From: Gymnogyps californianus
Lineage: Eukaryota; Chordata; Aves; Accipitriformes; Cathartidae
Length of the DNA: 64,000 nucleotides
Direction of reading: 5' to 3'
Assembly: GCF_018139145.2 (NCBI RefSeq)
Contig: NC_059478.1
Coordinates: 558,001 to 622,000, forward strand
Shown here: in pieces, positions 34,567 through 45,435 of the stretch
How positions within the stretch are numbered: position 1 is the stretch's first letter
Layout: every line of letters begins with the position of its first letter
Made by a program: the position numbers and the translations under genes
Notes under the pieces: model-generated
What the model was told of the DNA's origin: nothing
Databases searched by the model: none
The model's input: the letters and a program-made list of their open reading frames with translations, nothing else

Positions 34567-37500
34567 AGGAGGAACAGCTTTTTCTCTTGTTATGTAGACT
34601 CACTGATGTATTTCTTAATTGTAAGACTAATAGCAGACAAACATTGGAAGAGAAATTAGGAGACAGTAATACAGGCTTATGTAAACAAAGTCATCCTAAG
34701 GTAGGTCTGGAGTTCAGTAACTATGGTAAATCAATTATGTATTTGGTGGTTCTGATGCTAGCTCTGGCCATGAAAAGAGCAGTGTTAATTAAATAAAACA
34801 ATGAATTTACATATAATGCAAACAATATTTATCTAAGTATAGCAGTCCACATTTGTTGGTCTTGTACTCTCCCCCGCCCCCCCAGAACAGCCACTTATGT
34901 CATGGGTGATTCCTAACTGAAAGCACTGCTCAGATTCAGCTCTAACTATTAAGATTACTCTTGTATGCATGGGGAAAAACAAGTAAGAAGAATAAATATT
35001 TGTTTGTGCAAGCATCTTCCCAGAAGCACCGATAACTCTTGCAGGGAAGACCCACCTGACAGCAGTGCTCAGTGAGACCTGGGCTACATATGCTCTGCTC
35101 TAACTGTTTAGGTTACTCTTGTATGTGTGGGAAAGAGACAAAAAAGCACAGATATAACTGCTAATAACTTGACATTCTAGTGAAACAATTGGGCTAGGAG
35201 GCCAGAAAGCAATAGTAACCCAGGTAAAAATGCTAAATGGGTTTTGGTAGGGGGAAAGTCAGAAAGAGAGGCTACATGACTATCCATCAAGGCTGCTGGC
35301 AGTTTATGCTGACAATCTAATTTTAAAAAGCTATTAATAGTGAAGACATTAACTCCTTGAGGGGGAACTCCATACACTCTATGTCAAACGCTGATCTCGA
35401 GAGGGAACCATAGCTTGAGGGGTTGGAGTGACTGTCCTGTTCCCCTGGGTCCATGGTGCATAGCTAAACCGGGCTAGGGGGGCAGAGACCTTGATTTGTG
35501 TGAATGTGAAGTGTGTGAGTTTCAAAGAATAGAAAACTTAGAATATAAGCTACTATCCATCTGCTGTTCCTACCCTGTTTAGTTAACACATTTCAGATAC
35601 TTCACTGAGGAATGTGGTTTTTTCTAGCAGCTACCCCACCCCAGATTCCTTTGTGATACTTGGAATTTGAAAAAAATTTAGATTAATTAAAAAATGGATC
35701 TAGTATAAAATGTACATTCTGTAGGAAACAAAAGGAAAACTGATATATGAAAGTCTTATTTTTAGACTTTGACAAACAAGGTGTTCCTGTTGCATGACTT
35801 GAGTCACATACGATCACCAAAATATAGCAGAAATGAAAATATTATTCTGTTATGTTTATGATAAGCACTCATCCATTTGTTCATTCTTCATCCTTAACAA
35901 TATTCTTACTTCCCAGACTAAATAATAAGTAGTGCAAGAGTGATTAAGCAATGGAAATTAATGATACTACTGCTATATTCCCCAAAATGGAGTTTCAGAG
36001 ACTTCAGATGAGAAGTCACCTATGGCTTTCATCATCTACTTTTAAAGATCTGTTTATTCATTAATGAAGCTTCATAAATTATAATGCAATACTGAGCAAC
36101 AATAATGTGTCATACACCCTACTAGTTCAGCTCCAAACCTGGAAGAGTGCAGTTTAAAAGTAACATGGCCCAACAGCAAGGTGTTATCAAAAGAAAAGGA
36201 AAAAGGTTATGGTATGATCTCATGGGTAATATATGGTAATTATAGTTTTCCTGTTTTCAGTGATTTCACAGAAGACGTGATATGTGTAAATGTAGCCAAG
36301 GAGATGGCCAGACAAAGCACTAACTCTGAGAACAAGATCGAAAGAATGCAGTTGTACACCTTCCACAGTGGAGATCTAATACTCTATTTTAGCACAAAAC
36401 AACTAGGAAAATTTAGATGGAGGCTTCTTTGAGGTGTCTTTTTGTTCTTCTTTCTGGTGTTTGCTATTTGAACTGAAAGGAAAATTGTGTATAAAGAAGT
36501 CTTACACTTTTTCTGTAAAGTGAATGCAAGATTACCCTGTGAGTTCTATGAATCAGAAAAGCTTCCTTGTGGCAAATCCTGGAACATTAAAGGCATGACA
36601 TGCTTCTTCTGAAGAAAGTGTTACAGCTATAAAATGAGGCCTTTTTCTCTCTATCTACAAGCCAGCCACTGCCCTGTGACTTGACTTCTGCTAAACCCAT
36701 CTTCTTCAGACCTTTACTAGGTAATGCTCCTGAGTGGACATTTTGACAGCTATGTTTCAGATTGCATATCCTTATTTTAGCTATGCTTTCAAGTCTCTTT
36801 CTTATATATGGTTACATGGGGTTTTTTGGTACATTAGCAAGAAAATCCAATATAGTACAGATATTCAGGCATTCATGACCACTTATTAAAGTGTTCTTGC
36901 TAAAGAAGTTACCAGAATAAATTATGGATTGATGCACACAGATAAGAACTTAAGTTTTCTGGGGAAAAGTGGGAACCATCTGACAGCAGTTATAATGTGC
37001 TTCATTTTTCTCAGTTTCTTTCAAAGTCAAGGCCTCTGAAAAGTATGCATCTTTGAAGTTATATGAACTTTAACTGATTAACTGGTTGAGGGAAACAGGT
37101 CTTCCTAGTTGGTTGCAAAGGCTTCTCCAGGAGTGAAAGGTCATTCCCTGTTTAGAAAATTTTTCAAAAACCACTACTACCTGTATGACTTTCTTTTTGA
37201 AGTGTTGTATTTTCCTTACTTGAACATTTCTGTTAGAATAAACTATCAGTAGAATTCTTTTTTGTTCCTAAGAACAAAAATCCTTTGACTGGTTTCCACT
37301 TTCACTTTTAAGAATAGTTTTCTTCAAGGCTTTGAGGTGGAATGTCTTTGAGTGGAAAATTAATTCACTCATGAAATGTATCAGAAATTAAAAAAGAAAA
37401 AAATTGCAGTTTAACTTGGAATCTATTCTTGGAATTAAATGAAATAATATGTATTGTTAATTTTTAAGACAATTTGTTAGTTTAAATTTGTCTTGCCTTG

Positions 37501-37919
37501 TGTTTAATGCCTTTACCAATCTGATAGGAGGAAATCCATGATTATAAGCCCTTGTCCTACGTCCTTCCTAGTAGTAGAATCAATTCATGATTTCACTCTC
37601 GAGCTAACCTATCCTATAACCTAGAATAAATTAAAGTACAGTAGAGGGAAAGAAGGAAGTATTACACTGCTGCCTGCACTGCCCAGGATGGCAGAAGTTA
37701 TGAGGCACAGAAAAGGGGAGATGCTGTCCAATCTGCCTGTCACCATCATGGATGTTTCCAGTTCTGTACTGCACCCTGTAAAATACAACTATGACAGCAC
37801 AATCCCAGAACACTGCGAAGGAACTTCAGAGTTCTCCTTGCATTATACATCAAAGTTTATGTACATTATAAACATTACTTGGGGATACAGGCAGTGTTTA
37901 GAAAGCCAAAGCTCAACTA
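34567..37919. other. Non-coding DNA with one diverged direct duplication
   Basis: An approximately 35-bp segment TCTAACTATTAAGATTACTC... (34941-34974) recurs in diverged form at 35099-35131. The surrounding 34860-35520 stretch is richer in GC than its neighbours and might be an unrecognised ERV fragment. The rest (35520-37919) is AT-rich with no recognised feature. Frames at 36181-36432 and 37688-37984 have no signature. Confidence 0.5.
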
Positions 37920-38755
37920 GTGTTGAAATTGGCAATGGAAATGGAGGGCAGCAAGAAGAGCTTCTACTGCTACATGAGCAGTAAAATTAGAAAACAAAGA
38001 AAATGTGGGCTCACTGCTGAATGGAACAGGTGCCGTAGTGACAGCAGGGCAGATAAAGCTGAAGTGCTTAACGCTTTCTTTGCCTCAGTCTTCACTGGCA
38101 TGGTGTCCCAGATCTTTGTGCCTAGAGACAAGATTCAAGCAAAAGAGTCATGCATCTCTTGAGAAAGCTTGACCAATGGGACCTGATGGGATGGATCTGA
38201 GAATGCCAAGAAAGCTGATTGATATTATTGCAAGGCCACCCTGCATTCTCTTTGAAAGACTGTGAAGATCAGACAATGTCATTGACAGGTGGAGAAAGGC
38301 AAATGTTGCACCCGTCTTCAGAGAAGACCAAACGGTCTATCCAGGGAGCTACAGGAAGCTCAGCCTCACTTTATTCCTTGGGAAAATCATGGAAGAAACT
38401 CTTTTGGAGCTTATTTCTGGGCATATGAAGGAGAATAGTCTTGCTCTTTTAACAGTTGAGCATGGGGTTATCAAGGCTAAATCATGCCTTCTTAACTTGT
38501 TTGCTGTCTATGATGAAATGACTGGATTTCTAGATGAAGTGGGAGCAGTGGATGCTGTTTACCTTGACTGCTGCAAGGCTTTTGATAGTCTCCAATAGGT
38601 TTCTCGTATTCCAAGTTCAAATGACCTTGACGAGTGAACTTAGCACATGGGTGAAAAACTGTCTGGGTCATGGGACTCAAAAAGTAGTGATTAACCAGTG
38701 ATCTGGAAGAAGAGGCAGAGGTTACCCTCATCAGTTTTGCAGACTGTTAAGGTAT
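37920..38755 (+). mobile_element. CR1 LINE, linker and RT N-terminal part
   Basis: Sense CR1 ORF2 sequence with frameshifts. The segment 37950-38100 encodes the linker ending NAFFASVFTG, and 38390-38600 encodes the RT start (MEETLLELISGHMKEN, KAKSCLLNLFAVYDEM) and motif A (YLDCCKAFDS, Asp residues kept). A deletion then removes the middle of the palm, and the piece stops at TTTGCAGACTGTTAA (about 38738-38752), the position of the FADD motif, where the second Asp codon has become Cys followed by a stop. Confidence 0.88.
38389..38598 (+). pseudogene. CR1 reverse transcriptase N-terminal fragment
   Basis: A frame of 69 codons covers the RT fingers and motif A of CR1 ORF2, with both motif A Asp residues in YLDCCKAFDS. 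It ends at an in-frame stop right after motif A. Upstream and downstream parts of the same gene are in other frames. Confidence 0.85.
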
Positions 38756-39756
38756 GCAAGGGAGATGGCTAGGCCCTTGTCTGAGGCTTAGCTAAGCAAG
38801 CGGACCCTGAGAAACTACTGATCGTGACATGGGCAATTGCTGGCTATAATAGATAACAATGTGAGAATTTGATGAAAGTTACAGACAGTGCCAAGAGGCA
38901 GATTTCACAGCTGAGGGGGATTTTAGATTTCACATAAAGGGGATTTATGTGAGAAACAGATGAGCTTCACAGGTAATTGGAGGGGAACACTGGAGATCTT
39001 TCATGCAAGCCCACCAACACCTGGGTAAATCTATCAGTCATATCATGTAAGGCCAAGATTTCAAAAGCAGCGAACAATATCAGAAATAGCAAACTTGCAT
39101 GTGGGTGTAGGAAAGATGGGAGTAATGAGGAAAAAGTAGTCAGAGGAGAGTTGTTTATCTGAGAAGACACAGGGGTATAGAAAGCGAGGAATCAAGGTAA
39201 ATGGGGGAAGAACAAGCATGGGAAAATGGAAAGAAGGGAGAAAGGATCTGATTGCATGCAAGCAGACTGACCAAACCCTGTGCCTGATCTGTCCTATCTT
39301 CTCATTAGACTCTATTTCTGTTTTCCGTATGACCTTACGTGCTACTGTGTGTGGCTGTGGGTGAACTTCACCAGCAAACTTCAAGTCAGACTAGTTAGCT
39401 AGCAGAAGGAGACCAGAATCTGGAAAGACCCAAAGTCTGAGACAGTGACTAGGTAAGGTGCCTGGGATTCAGGCATGGATACTGCATGGACTTAAAGTCC
39501 ACACTAGTATTCAAGAGGCCTGTGGATGTGACAGTGGTTATGAGCATGTGTGTGATTCTGCACTGCTGGAATAGGTGTTTGGCCTTGCTAGTGGTTAGGC
39601 CTGGGGACAGGGAGCTGCAGTGGCATCACGTCTGCCAGACTAGAATGGGATGGGATGGGAGGAATCCCTGGGGTCTAAGAGTGTACCCAAATTGATCCTA
39701 GTATGCCAGGAAGGAGACCTCCCCTGCCTCCTGAAGCCCAGCAAATTTGGCTTCAC
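38756..39756. other. About 1 kb of unknown sequence splitting a CR1
   Basis: This stretch separates two CR1 pieces that would otherwise be nearly continuous at the FADD motif. It is moderately GC-rich, contains GGGAT repeats at 39646-39661, and I recognise no family or ends. It may be an insertion, or two independent CR1 copies may simply be neighbours. Confidence 0.45.
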
Positions 39757-40285
39757 TTCATACAGATTACACCAAACTGGTGGTATGCAGTCACTAAGCT
39801 TGTGAGCAGAGGGCCCTAGACAGAGTGAAGCAATGGGCCAGCTGGAACCTCATAAACTTAAATTAAGACAAATGCAGAGTCCTGAGCCTGAGCCATAGTG
39901 ACTTCCTGCTAGATACTGACTGGCCAGGGAGCAGCTCTGCTGAAAAGTACCTGAGAGTCCTGGGGACGAGTAAGTTGAGCATGAGACAGTGGTGCTAGCA
40001 TTATGGAGAATATCAACAGGCACACAGCCAGTAGATCAAGGGAATTGTTTATTCCCCTTTACCTGGTACTCTTGGACTGCAGCAGGAATACGAAACCCAA
40101 TTCCACCCCCCACCCCCACCAGAAAAAAAAAAGTAATCTTGGAAATCCAATGGAGGGCCACCAAGATCATCAGGAGTTTGAACACATAATCTATTAGGAA
40201 GGCCTGATGGAACAGGGACTGTTCAGCCTGGAGAAGAGAAGGCTTGGGGAGACCTAACAATAACCTTCTAGTACTTTTTTTTTCA
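39757..40285 (+). mobile_element. CR1 LINE, RT C-terminal and downstream part
   Basis: Decayed sense CR1 beginning at the FADD position (ACAGATTACACCAAACTGGTGG), continuing through GTGAAGCAATGGGCC...AACCTCATAAACTTAA, the GAGAGTCCTGGGG block, GGAGGGCCACCAAGATCATC and GGAACAGGGACTGTTCAGCCTGGAGAAGAGAAGGCTTGGGGAGACC. It lacks the terminal 3' tail. A C-rich/A-rich simple tract at 40105-40134 interrupts it. Confidence 0.87.
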
Positions 40286-41049
40286 CTCACACTCTTTCCA
40301 GAGAAGAATTTGCACCACTGTAACCCTGCCCTGACACCCTAGACTGAAACCATATATTTTAGAAGCTAAAGGAACAGTGAAAGAGTGGGCATAACAGCAG
40401 GAAAAAGGATAGGAAGCATGTGTATAAAAAAAATTAACTATATTATAATGATGGGTACTTTTTCTGCATGTTAATTATTTTTTCTTTCTTTTTCTGCAAC
40501 TGACTAAGTAATTCTTTGTTTAGACTTCTAAGATTCCAGTTATACTAAGAAAAATTCTCGGTATCATATTAAAATTGTGTTTTCTTTTTGCCCTTAAACA
40601 CAATTTCAAGCATGACATTACTGGTAAATGTGGACATATTGTCATGAGCAGAAGGTAACTTTGGGATGGGAAGTAAGTAGGTCTTTCACAGGTATGTAAA
40701 GATAAATTTTTTATCGTTATAGAATTTTTATCTTATCTTTTAACAAGACTCCCCAGACAATATAAATTAATCATTAAATTTAATGCAAAGAATAATGTAC
40801 AATTTTAAAGATGGACTTGGAATGGCTATATCTAAATAATTACTAAATTAATGGAATTGCAAACGCAAGATTACAAAGAGGGAGGAAAACAACATCCAAA
40901 ATTCCTTATCACTTCCACTGGTCAAGGCTGATAGCCATCACTGTTTCAGCTGAAAAAATCCACAATATTTGCTAAGAGCCAAAGAATATAATTTCTGTCT
41001 TCCAAAAATTAACTTCTGATTGGATGGATATTGCAAATAGTGATCACTG
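40286..41049. other. AT-rich non-coding DNA
   Basis: Nothing recognised between the CR1 and the next LTR fragment. Confidence 0.55.
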
Positions 41050-41362
41050 GGTAGAGAAAGGAGTGAACAAAAAAAAGAGAAAAGTATGAGAAACAGCCCT
41101 CTGAGTGCCAAGGTGAGAGAGGAAGGAGGGGGAGGAAAGGTGTTTTGATGTTTGTCTTCTTGTTTCTCACTACCTGAATCTATTTTATTTCTCAATAAAC
41201 TAAGCTAATTTTCCCCAAATCGAGTCTGTTTTGCCCACAATGGTAATTGGTAAGCAGCCTCCAACAAGCTTTCTGAGCTTATTTTCTCCCCTGTCCCACT
41301 GAGAATGGAGAGAGAGGGAGCCCCTGGGTGAGCATTTGGCTGTTAGCCAAGGCTAAACTGCC
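41050..41362 (+). mobile_element. ERV LTR fragment, 3' part with polyA signal
   Basis: Related to the 9042 LTR family but with the repeat-rich middle missing: GAGAAACAGCCCTCTGAGTGCCAAGG joins quickly to the end region TCTCAATAAACTAAGC (polyA signal), CCCCAAATCGAGTCTGTTTTGCCC and GCTGTTAGCCAAGGCTAAACTGCCA. The shared CGAGTCTGTTTTGCCC block identifies it. The 5' edge is not clear. Confidence 0.8.
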
Positions 41363-41490
41363 AAAAAAGGACAGGAAGAACTATGAGCCAAGAGCATGTA
41401 GAAAAAAATCTGGATTTTTTGGAAGAAGGATTAAAAATAAATCTGAAAAAAACCCAAACCCCAAATCAATGCAAGCTAACATCATGTTGA

Positions 41491-41700
41491 GTCATAGGAT
41501 AACTCTGGCTAGAAGGGGCTGCAGGAAGTCTCTGATCCAACTTCCTGCTCAGAGCAGGTTCTACTCTGTGGTCAGACCAGGTTGCTCTATGCACCTGTGT
41601 CTCAAAAACGTTCAAAGATGGATACTGCATAACGTCTCTTGGCAATCTTCTTCAATGCTTCATTATCCTTATACTGATTTTTTTTCCTCTTATATTCTGC
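41491..41700 (-). mobile_element. Diverged CR1 LINE 3' region, antisense
   Basis: Plus-strand order of landmarks fits antisense CR1: AGAAGGGGCTGCAGGAAGTCTCTGATCCAACTTCCTGCTCAGAGCAGG, GACCAGGTTGCTC, AAAGATGGATACTGCATAACGTCTCTTGGCAATCTTCTTCAATGCT. Heavily mutated, so an old copy. The open frame 41328-41744 running across it is chance. Confidence 0.7.
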
Positions 41701-44700
41701 TGGAATGTCCACTGTCATTCAAGATAAGATGTGCAAGGGTATGATCCTGCAAAAATTTACAAATGACTTGAAATGTGAATAATTACCACTGTATTCTCTG
41801 AAAAAAGTAGCTTGCAAAGCAGAATGACTACATAAGCTTCTGTGCAGGATTAGGGTCTAAATGAAGGTGTTATAATCAATTTTAATTTTAAAATCAATTT
41901 TAATAATAAATTCCATTTTGACTGAGGATTAATAAAATGCTAAAAGCAAAGGAAAAAACAGATGTATAAGCACACATTTTCTGGAAATATGAGAACATGT
42001 AGGTTTTCTGAAAATACGTTATTGAAACATCATAAGATATTTTAAGATATGCTGACCTCTATCCCAGAATTTAAAGTTAACCTTAATTGCAGAAGTACAG
42101 TTTAAAAGTTGAATAAAGATTAACCACCTTTATAGAATGCTAAAGTTGCAAATAAGGACTTATGAATCACAATAACCCTGAAACAAATTATGACTGTTCA
42201 TACGTTCCTTGAGCTATTTCAGACAGAAAGGCAATAATCACTTCAGCTGTCAAAACTATGTGGAGAAGAGCTCAGAGGAATCTACCAGAACTGTGGATAC
42301 CTTTATGAATATATTATATCATCATAATATCTTTATTTAGGAGTTATATGGAGTTTAGTCAGAACAGGCAGTGTCTGACAAAATGTATTTGCTGTTCAAA
42401 AAGTGGCAAGATGTCCACAAAAAAAAAAGTCGATGAGTTAGTGCTTAAGTACCGTACTGGATGCATGAGAAATTTGTCTCAATTTTTGCTTCTGCCATAG
42501 AATTTATGTGTAGATAGCCGTTATAATTAAATTGTTGTTATATAAGGTGCTCACTTGGAAAATGGAGAAAATATCAGTTTGGAAATGTATCACAATACCT
42601 TCCCTCCTGATTGTTATTCTGTAGTGTTCCTCACAAGCTTACTGATCTTCTCCTCCCAATTCTCTTAGAGCATGTTTCAGCCTAATGTTGAATGAATAAT
42701 AGAAATATTACATAATCATACATCTCAAAATCATGATAATGCATAAAAAAGCAGTTTTAATAAAAACTATATGGGTTTTTTTAAATAAAATCTCATCTTT
42801 AATCTTATTTTATTGTTTCATTTCCTCATGATCATATTTCCAAGAAAACAAAGAAATAAATGCCACAGTGTTTTGCTATGTGCTGGACAGGAGTAAACTG
42901 GCATGTCTTTTCTACTATGTGCATGAGTACACAGAAGTACCTGTCTTGTTCCACAGACAAGGAAAGACTGATAGACTCATAATACTGAACTTACTTAAAA
43001 TTCTGCTTTCAGCCATTTTCTTTGCACAAGAAGTCTCTTTCTGTCACAAGGCAGATTTTCACAGGTCATTTTGTGCTATTTAATAAATTTATAGATGTCC
43101 CGTTTTGTGCAATTCATTAGTTCTCTCCCAAATACTGTGTACAGCTATAAGTATATTTGATAACAGTAGAAAAATCACTTTAGGATTTCAAAATGATCTT
43201 GGCAGACACGTATGTAAAGTGGATCACATTTTTGATCTGATTTGATAGAATAGTTGTACCTAAGTCTTACACTGAGAGGGGAAAAAAAACTCAGCAGCAT
43301 AAGTCTGACACCTCCAAAAGTGAAATGTTTTGGAAAAGCCATATAGGTGAAATGTTTTGGAAAATCCCTATGTGTGCTGCTATGAATGCTGTTGAAATTG
43401 TTGACTTGTTATATTTTTCAGCAGACCAGAGTATATGACGCTTTTGTATGAAGACTGTCTTGTATATCTTCCAGATCAGGGATAAACTTCCTGTCTCACC
43501 CTGTACCACTTTTAAGCCTGCTTTCTTATCCTGTTATGTGTCTGAAGAGACAGCCAGAGGTGAATGGGAGGAATCATAGTGTTTTGCCCTCAGTTTCATT
43601 TTATTTCTAAATTTTACCTCTCACAGTTTTTCTATTGCTATTATCACCAAGAAGTTTTTTTTAAGCAGCCCAAGAGAAATATAGAAAGATGACTTACATG
43701 CTCCAGGAGCATCCCCTAAGTTTAGATGTGTTTTAATGTGTAAGAATAAAAAAAGAAGGTACAGATGCGGTCAGAAAAAGTAATAGTAAATAAAATCTCT
43801 GTACATTACAGTTCTACGGAGGCATAGAAAAGACAGACAGTTCCCAAACAGTGTAATCAAATATAAATCAAGGTACTTTTGCTTTGTGAAACAACAGAAG
43901 GTTGGGGAGGGCCTCAGTTAAGTCCTGGATAGATTATTTTCCTATTTATTGTTTAATGAAAAAAATATGACTGACATACTTTGACAGGCTTCTCTTTAGA
44001 GTTGTTTAATGTTAATCTGGAAAGACTTGCTGCCAATTGGTAACACCACTGAATTGCTAATTGAGAATTGCCAATTCTCATGTCTTCCTGCATAATTTGC
44101 ATTATACTATGAAAGGTTCTTCCTCAGCCATTGAAATAATTCCAGCTTCAGTGTTACAACACTCTTCATCATCATCTTCTGTTAGCATTTTAATTTGAGG
44201 CTGGTACCATGCCTAGTTTTATGGTTTCACAGTGGTAATCCTCATAAAACTAGTTGGCACAGATCCCCTCAGTTTTCATCTCTCAGGCAGGTATTCCTCC
44301 TTCCCTATGTTTTCCTAGAAATCAGTTGCCCTGCAAGAACTCCAAAGGCAGCTCACCTCCTGTCTCCAATGGTAACCTAGCAGCAATTATGCTGGGAACA
44401 ACACCAGCAGTAAAATTCCATCTTTGCATTTTTCCATCCTTTGTCTGGTCTTTTTATATAGACTTTTCCAATATTTTTCTGGGAAGTACTTTTGCATTTC
44501 CTATTATTGATATAGGTGATTTACTCAGGGAAGTGGAGCAGAGCCCCTTCCAAAGGCTCCCCAAGATAAGGAGCACAGATTACATTTACAAGCTGTACTG
44601 GAAGGATGGGAAATGTAAGATCTTTTATTATACACAATTTATGTATTCTCAACTTCTAACTTTTGTTTAAAGCTTTAACTTTTTAGGTGTGGTCATTCTT

Positions 44701-44763
44701 GACACTATTGCTATCATTATCACTTGCTAGATCTGAACACTGAAAAGGACAATATCTACTATT
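41701..44763. other. AT-rich non-coding DNA
   Basis: No gene, RNA or repeat family recognised. AATCAATTTTAA is directly repeated at 41876 and 41893. The 138-codon frame 44254-44670 shows no domain or splice context. Confidence 0.6.
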
Positions 44764-45361
44764 TGTATTGGATCTGGCTGGGATGGATTTAACCTTCCCC
44801 ATAGCAGCCCTCATAGAGCTGTGCTTTGTAGCTAGAATGGTGTTGATAACACACCAATGTTTTGGCTATTGCTGAGCAGTGCTCACACAGCATCAAGGCT
44901 GTCTCTCCAAACTGCACCCTCCAAAGGCCAGTAGGGTGGTGGTGGGCAAGAAGCTGAGAGACGACATAGGGCATAGCCAGGACTGCTGACCCAAACTGAC
45001 CAAAGAGGTATACCATACCATATGACATCATGCTTAGCAATATAGGCTAGGAGAAAGGCACGGGGCGGGGGGGTGGGGGTGGGTGGGCATTCGTTATTAA
45101 GGCATTTGTCTTCCGAACAAACCACTAAGCGTACTGAGGCCTTACTTCTCGGGAAGTGGCTGTACATTGCCTGCTGATGGGAAGTAGAGAATATATCTTT
45201 TTTTTTTTTGCTTTTCTTCCATGAGCAGCCTTTTTTTTCTTTCATTTAACTGCCTTTATCTTGACCCATGAATTTTTTATCTTATTTTCCCACTGTCATG
45301 CTGAGGAGTGAAAGAGCAGCTTGGTGGGCAGCTGGTGGCCAGTGAAGGCCAACCCACCACA
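44764..45361 (+). mobile_element. ERVL-type LTR with G-quadruplex insertion
   Basis: Starts TGTATTGGATCTGGCTGGGATGG and ends GGCCAACCCACCACA. It is closely related to the LTR at 22766-23335 over its whole length: TAGCAGCCCTCATAGAGCTGTGCTTTG, ACCATATGACATCATGCTTAGCAAT, TTATTAAGGCATTTGTCTTCCGAA, CTGCCTTTATCTTGACCCATG, GAAAGAGCAGCTTGGTGGGCAGC. The sequence TACTAT lies just outside both edges (44757-44762 and 45363-45368), one base removed from each end, a possible target duplication. No internal sequence. Confidence 0.88.
45062..45087 (+). other. Strong G-quadruplex motif
   Basis: Five runs of at least three G (4, 7, 5, 3, 3) are separated by single bases. This is a textbook G-quadruplex pattern with one-base loops. 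It lies about 40 bp downstream of the presumed LTR promoter region. The sister LTR at 22766 has only a weak G-rich stretch there. Confidence 0.8.
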
Positions 45362-45387
45362 ATACTATAGTCATAAGTTAGGAAGAC

Positions 45388-45435
45388 CTTAAATAGCAAT
45401 CCTTAAATAGCAGCCCACAGCAATCCTGTGGGCTG
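45388..45435. repeat. 13-bp direct repeat and 10-bp hairpin next to an LTR
   Basis: CCTTAAATAGCA is repeated in tandem (45388 and 45402), followed at once by a perfect 10-bp inverted repeat, CAGCCCACAG (45411-45420) and CTGTGGGCTG (45426-45435), with a 5-base loop. Confidence 0.8.

Noticed and set aside
33970..34571. Target duplication for the 33975 LTR
   Set aside because: TGAAT and AGGAG do not match in any small shift I tried.
41328..41744. 138-codon open frame as a gene
   Set aside because: It runs from the end of an LTR fragment across antisense CR1 sequence, so it cannot be one real protein.
44254..44670. 138-codon open frame as a possible exon
   Set aside because: No recognisable domain, no convincing splice sites, and typical of chance frames in this length of DNA.
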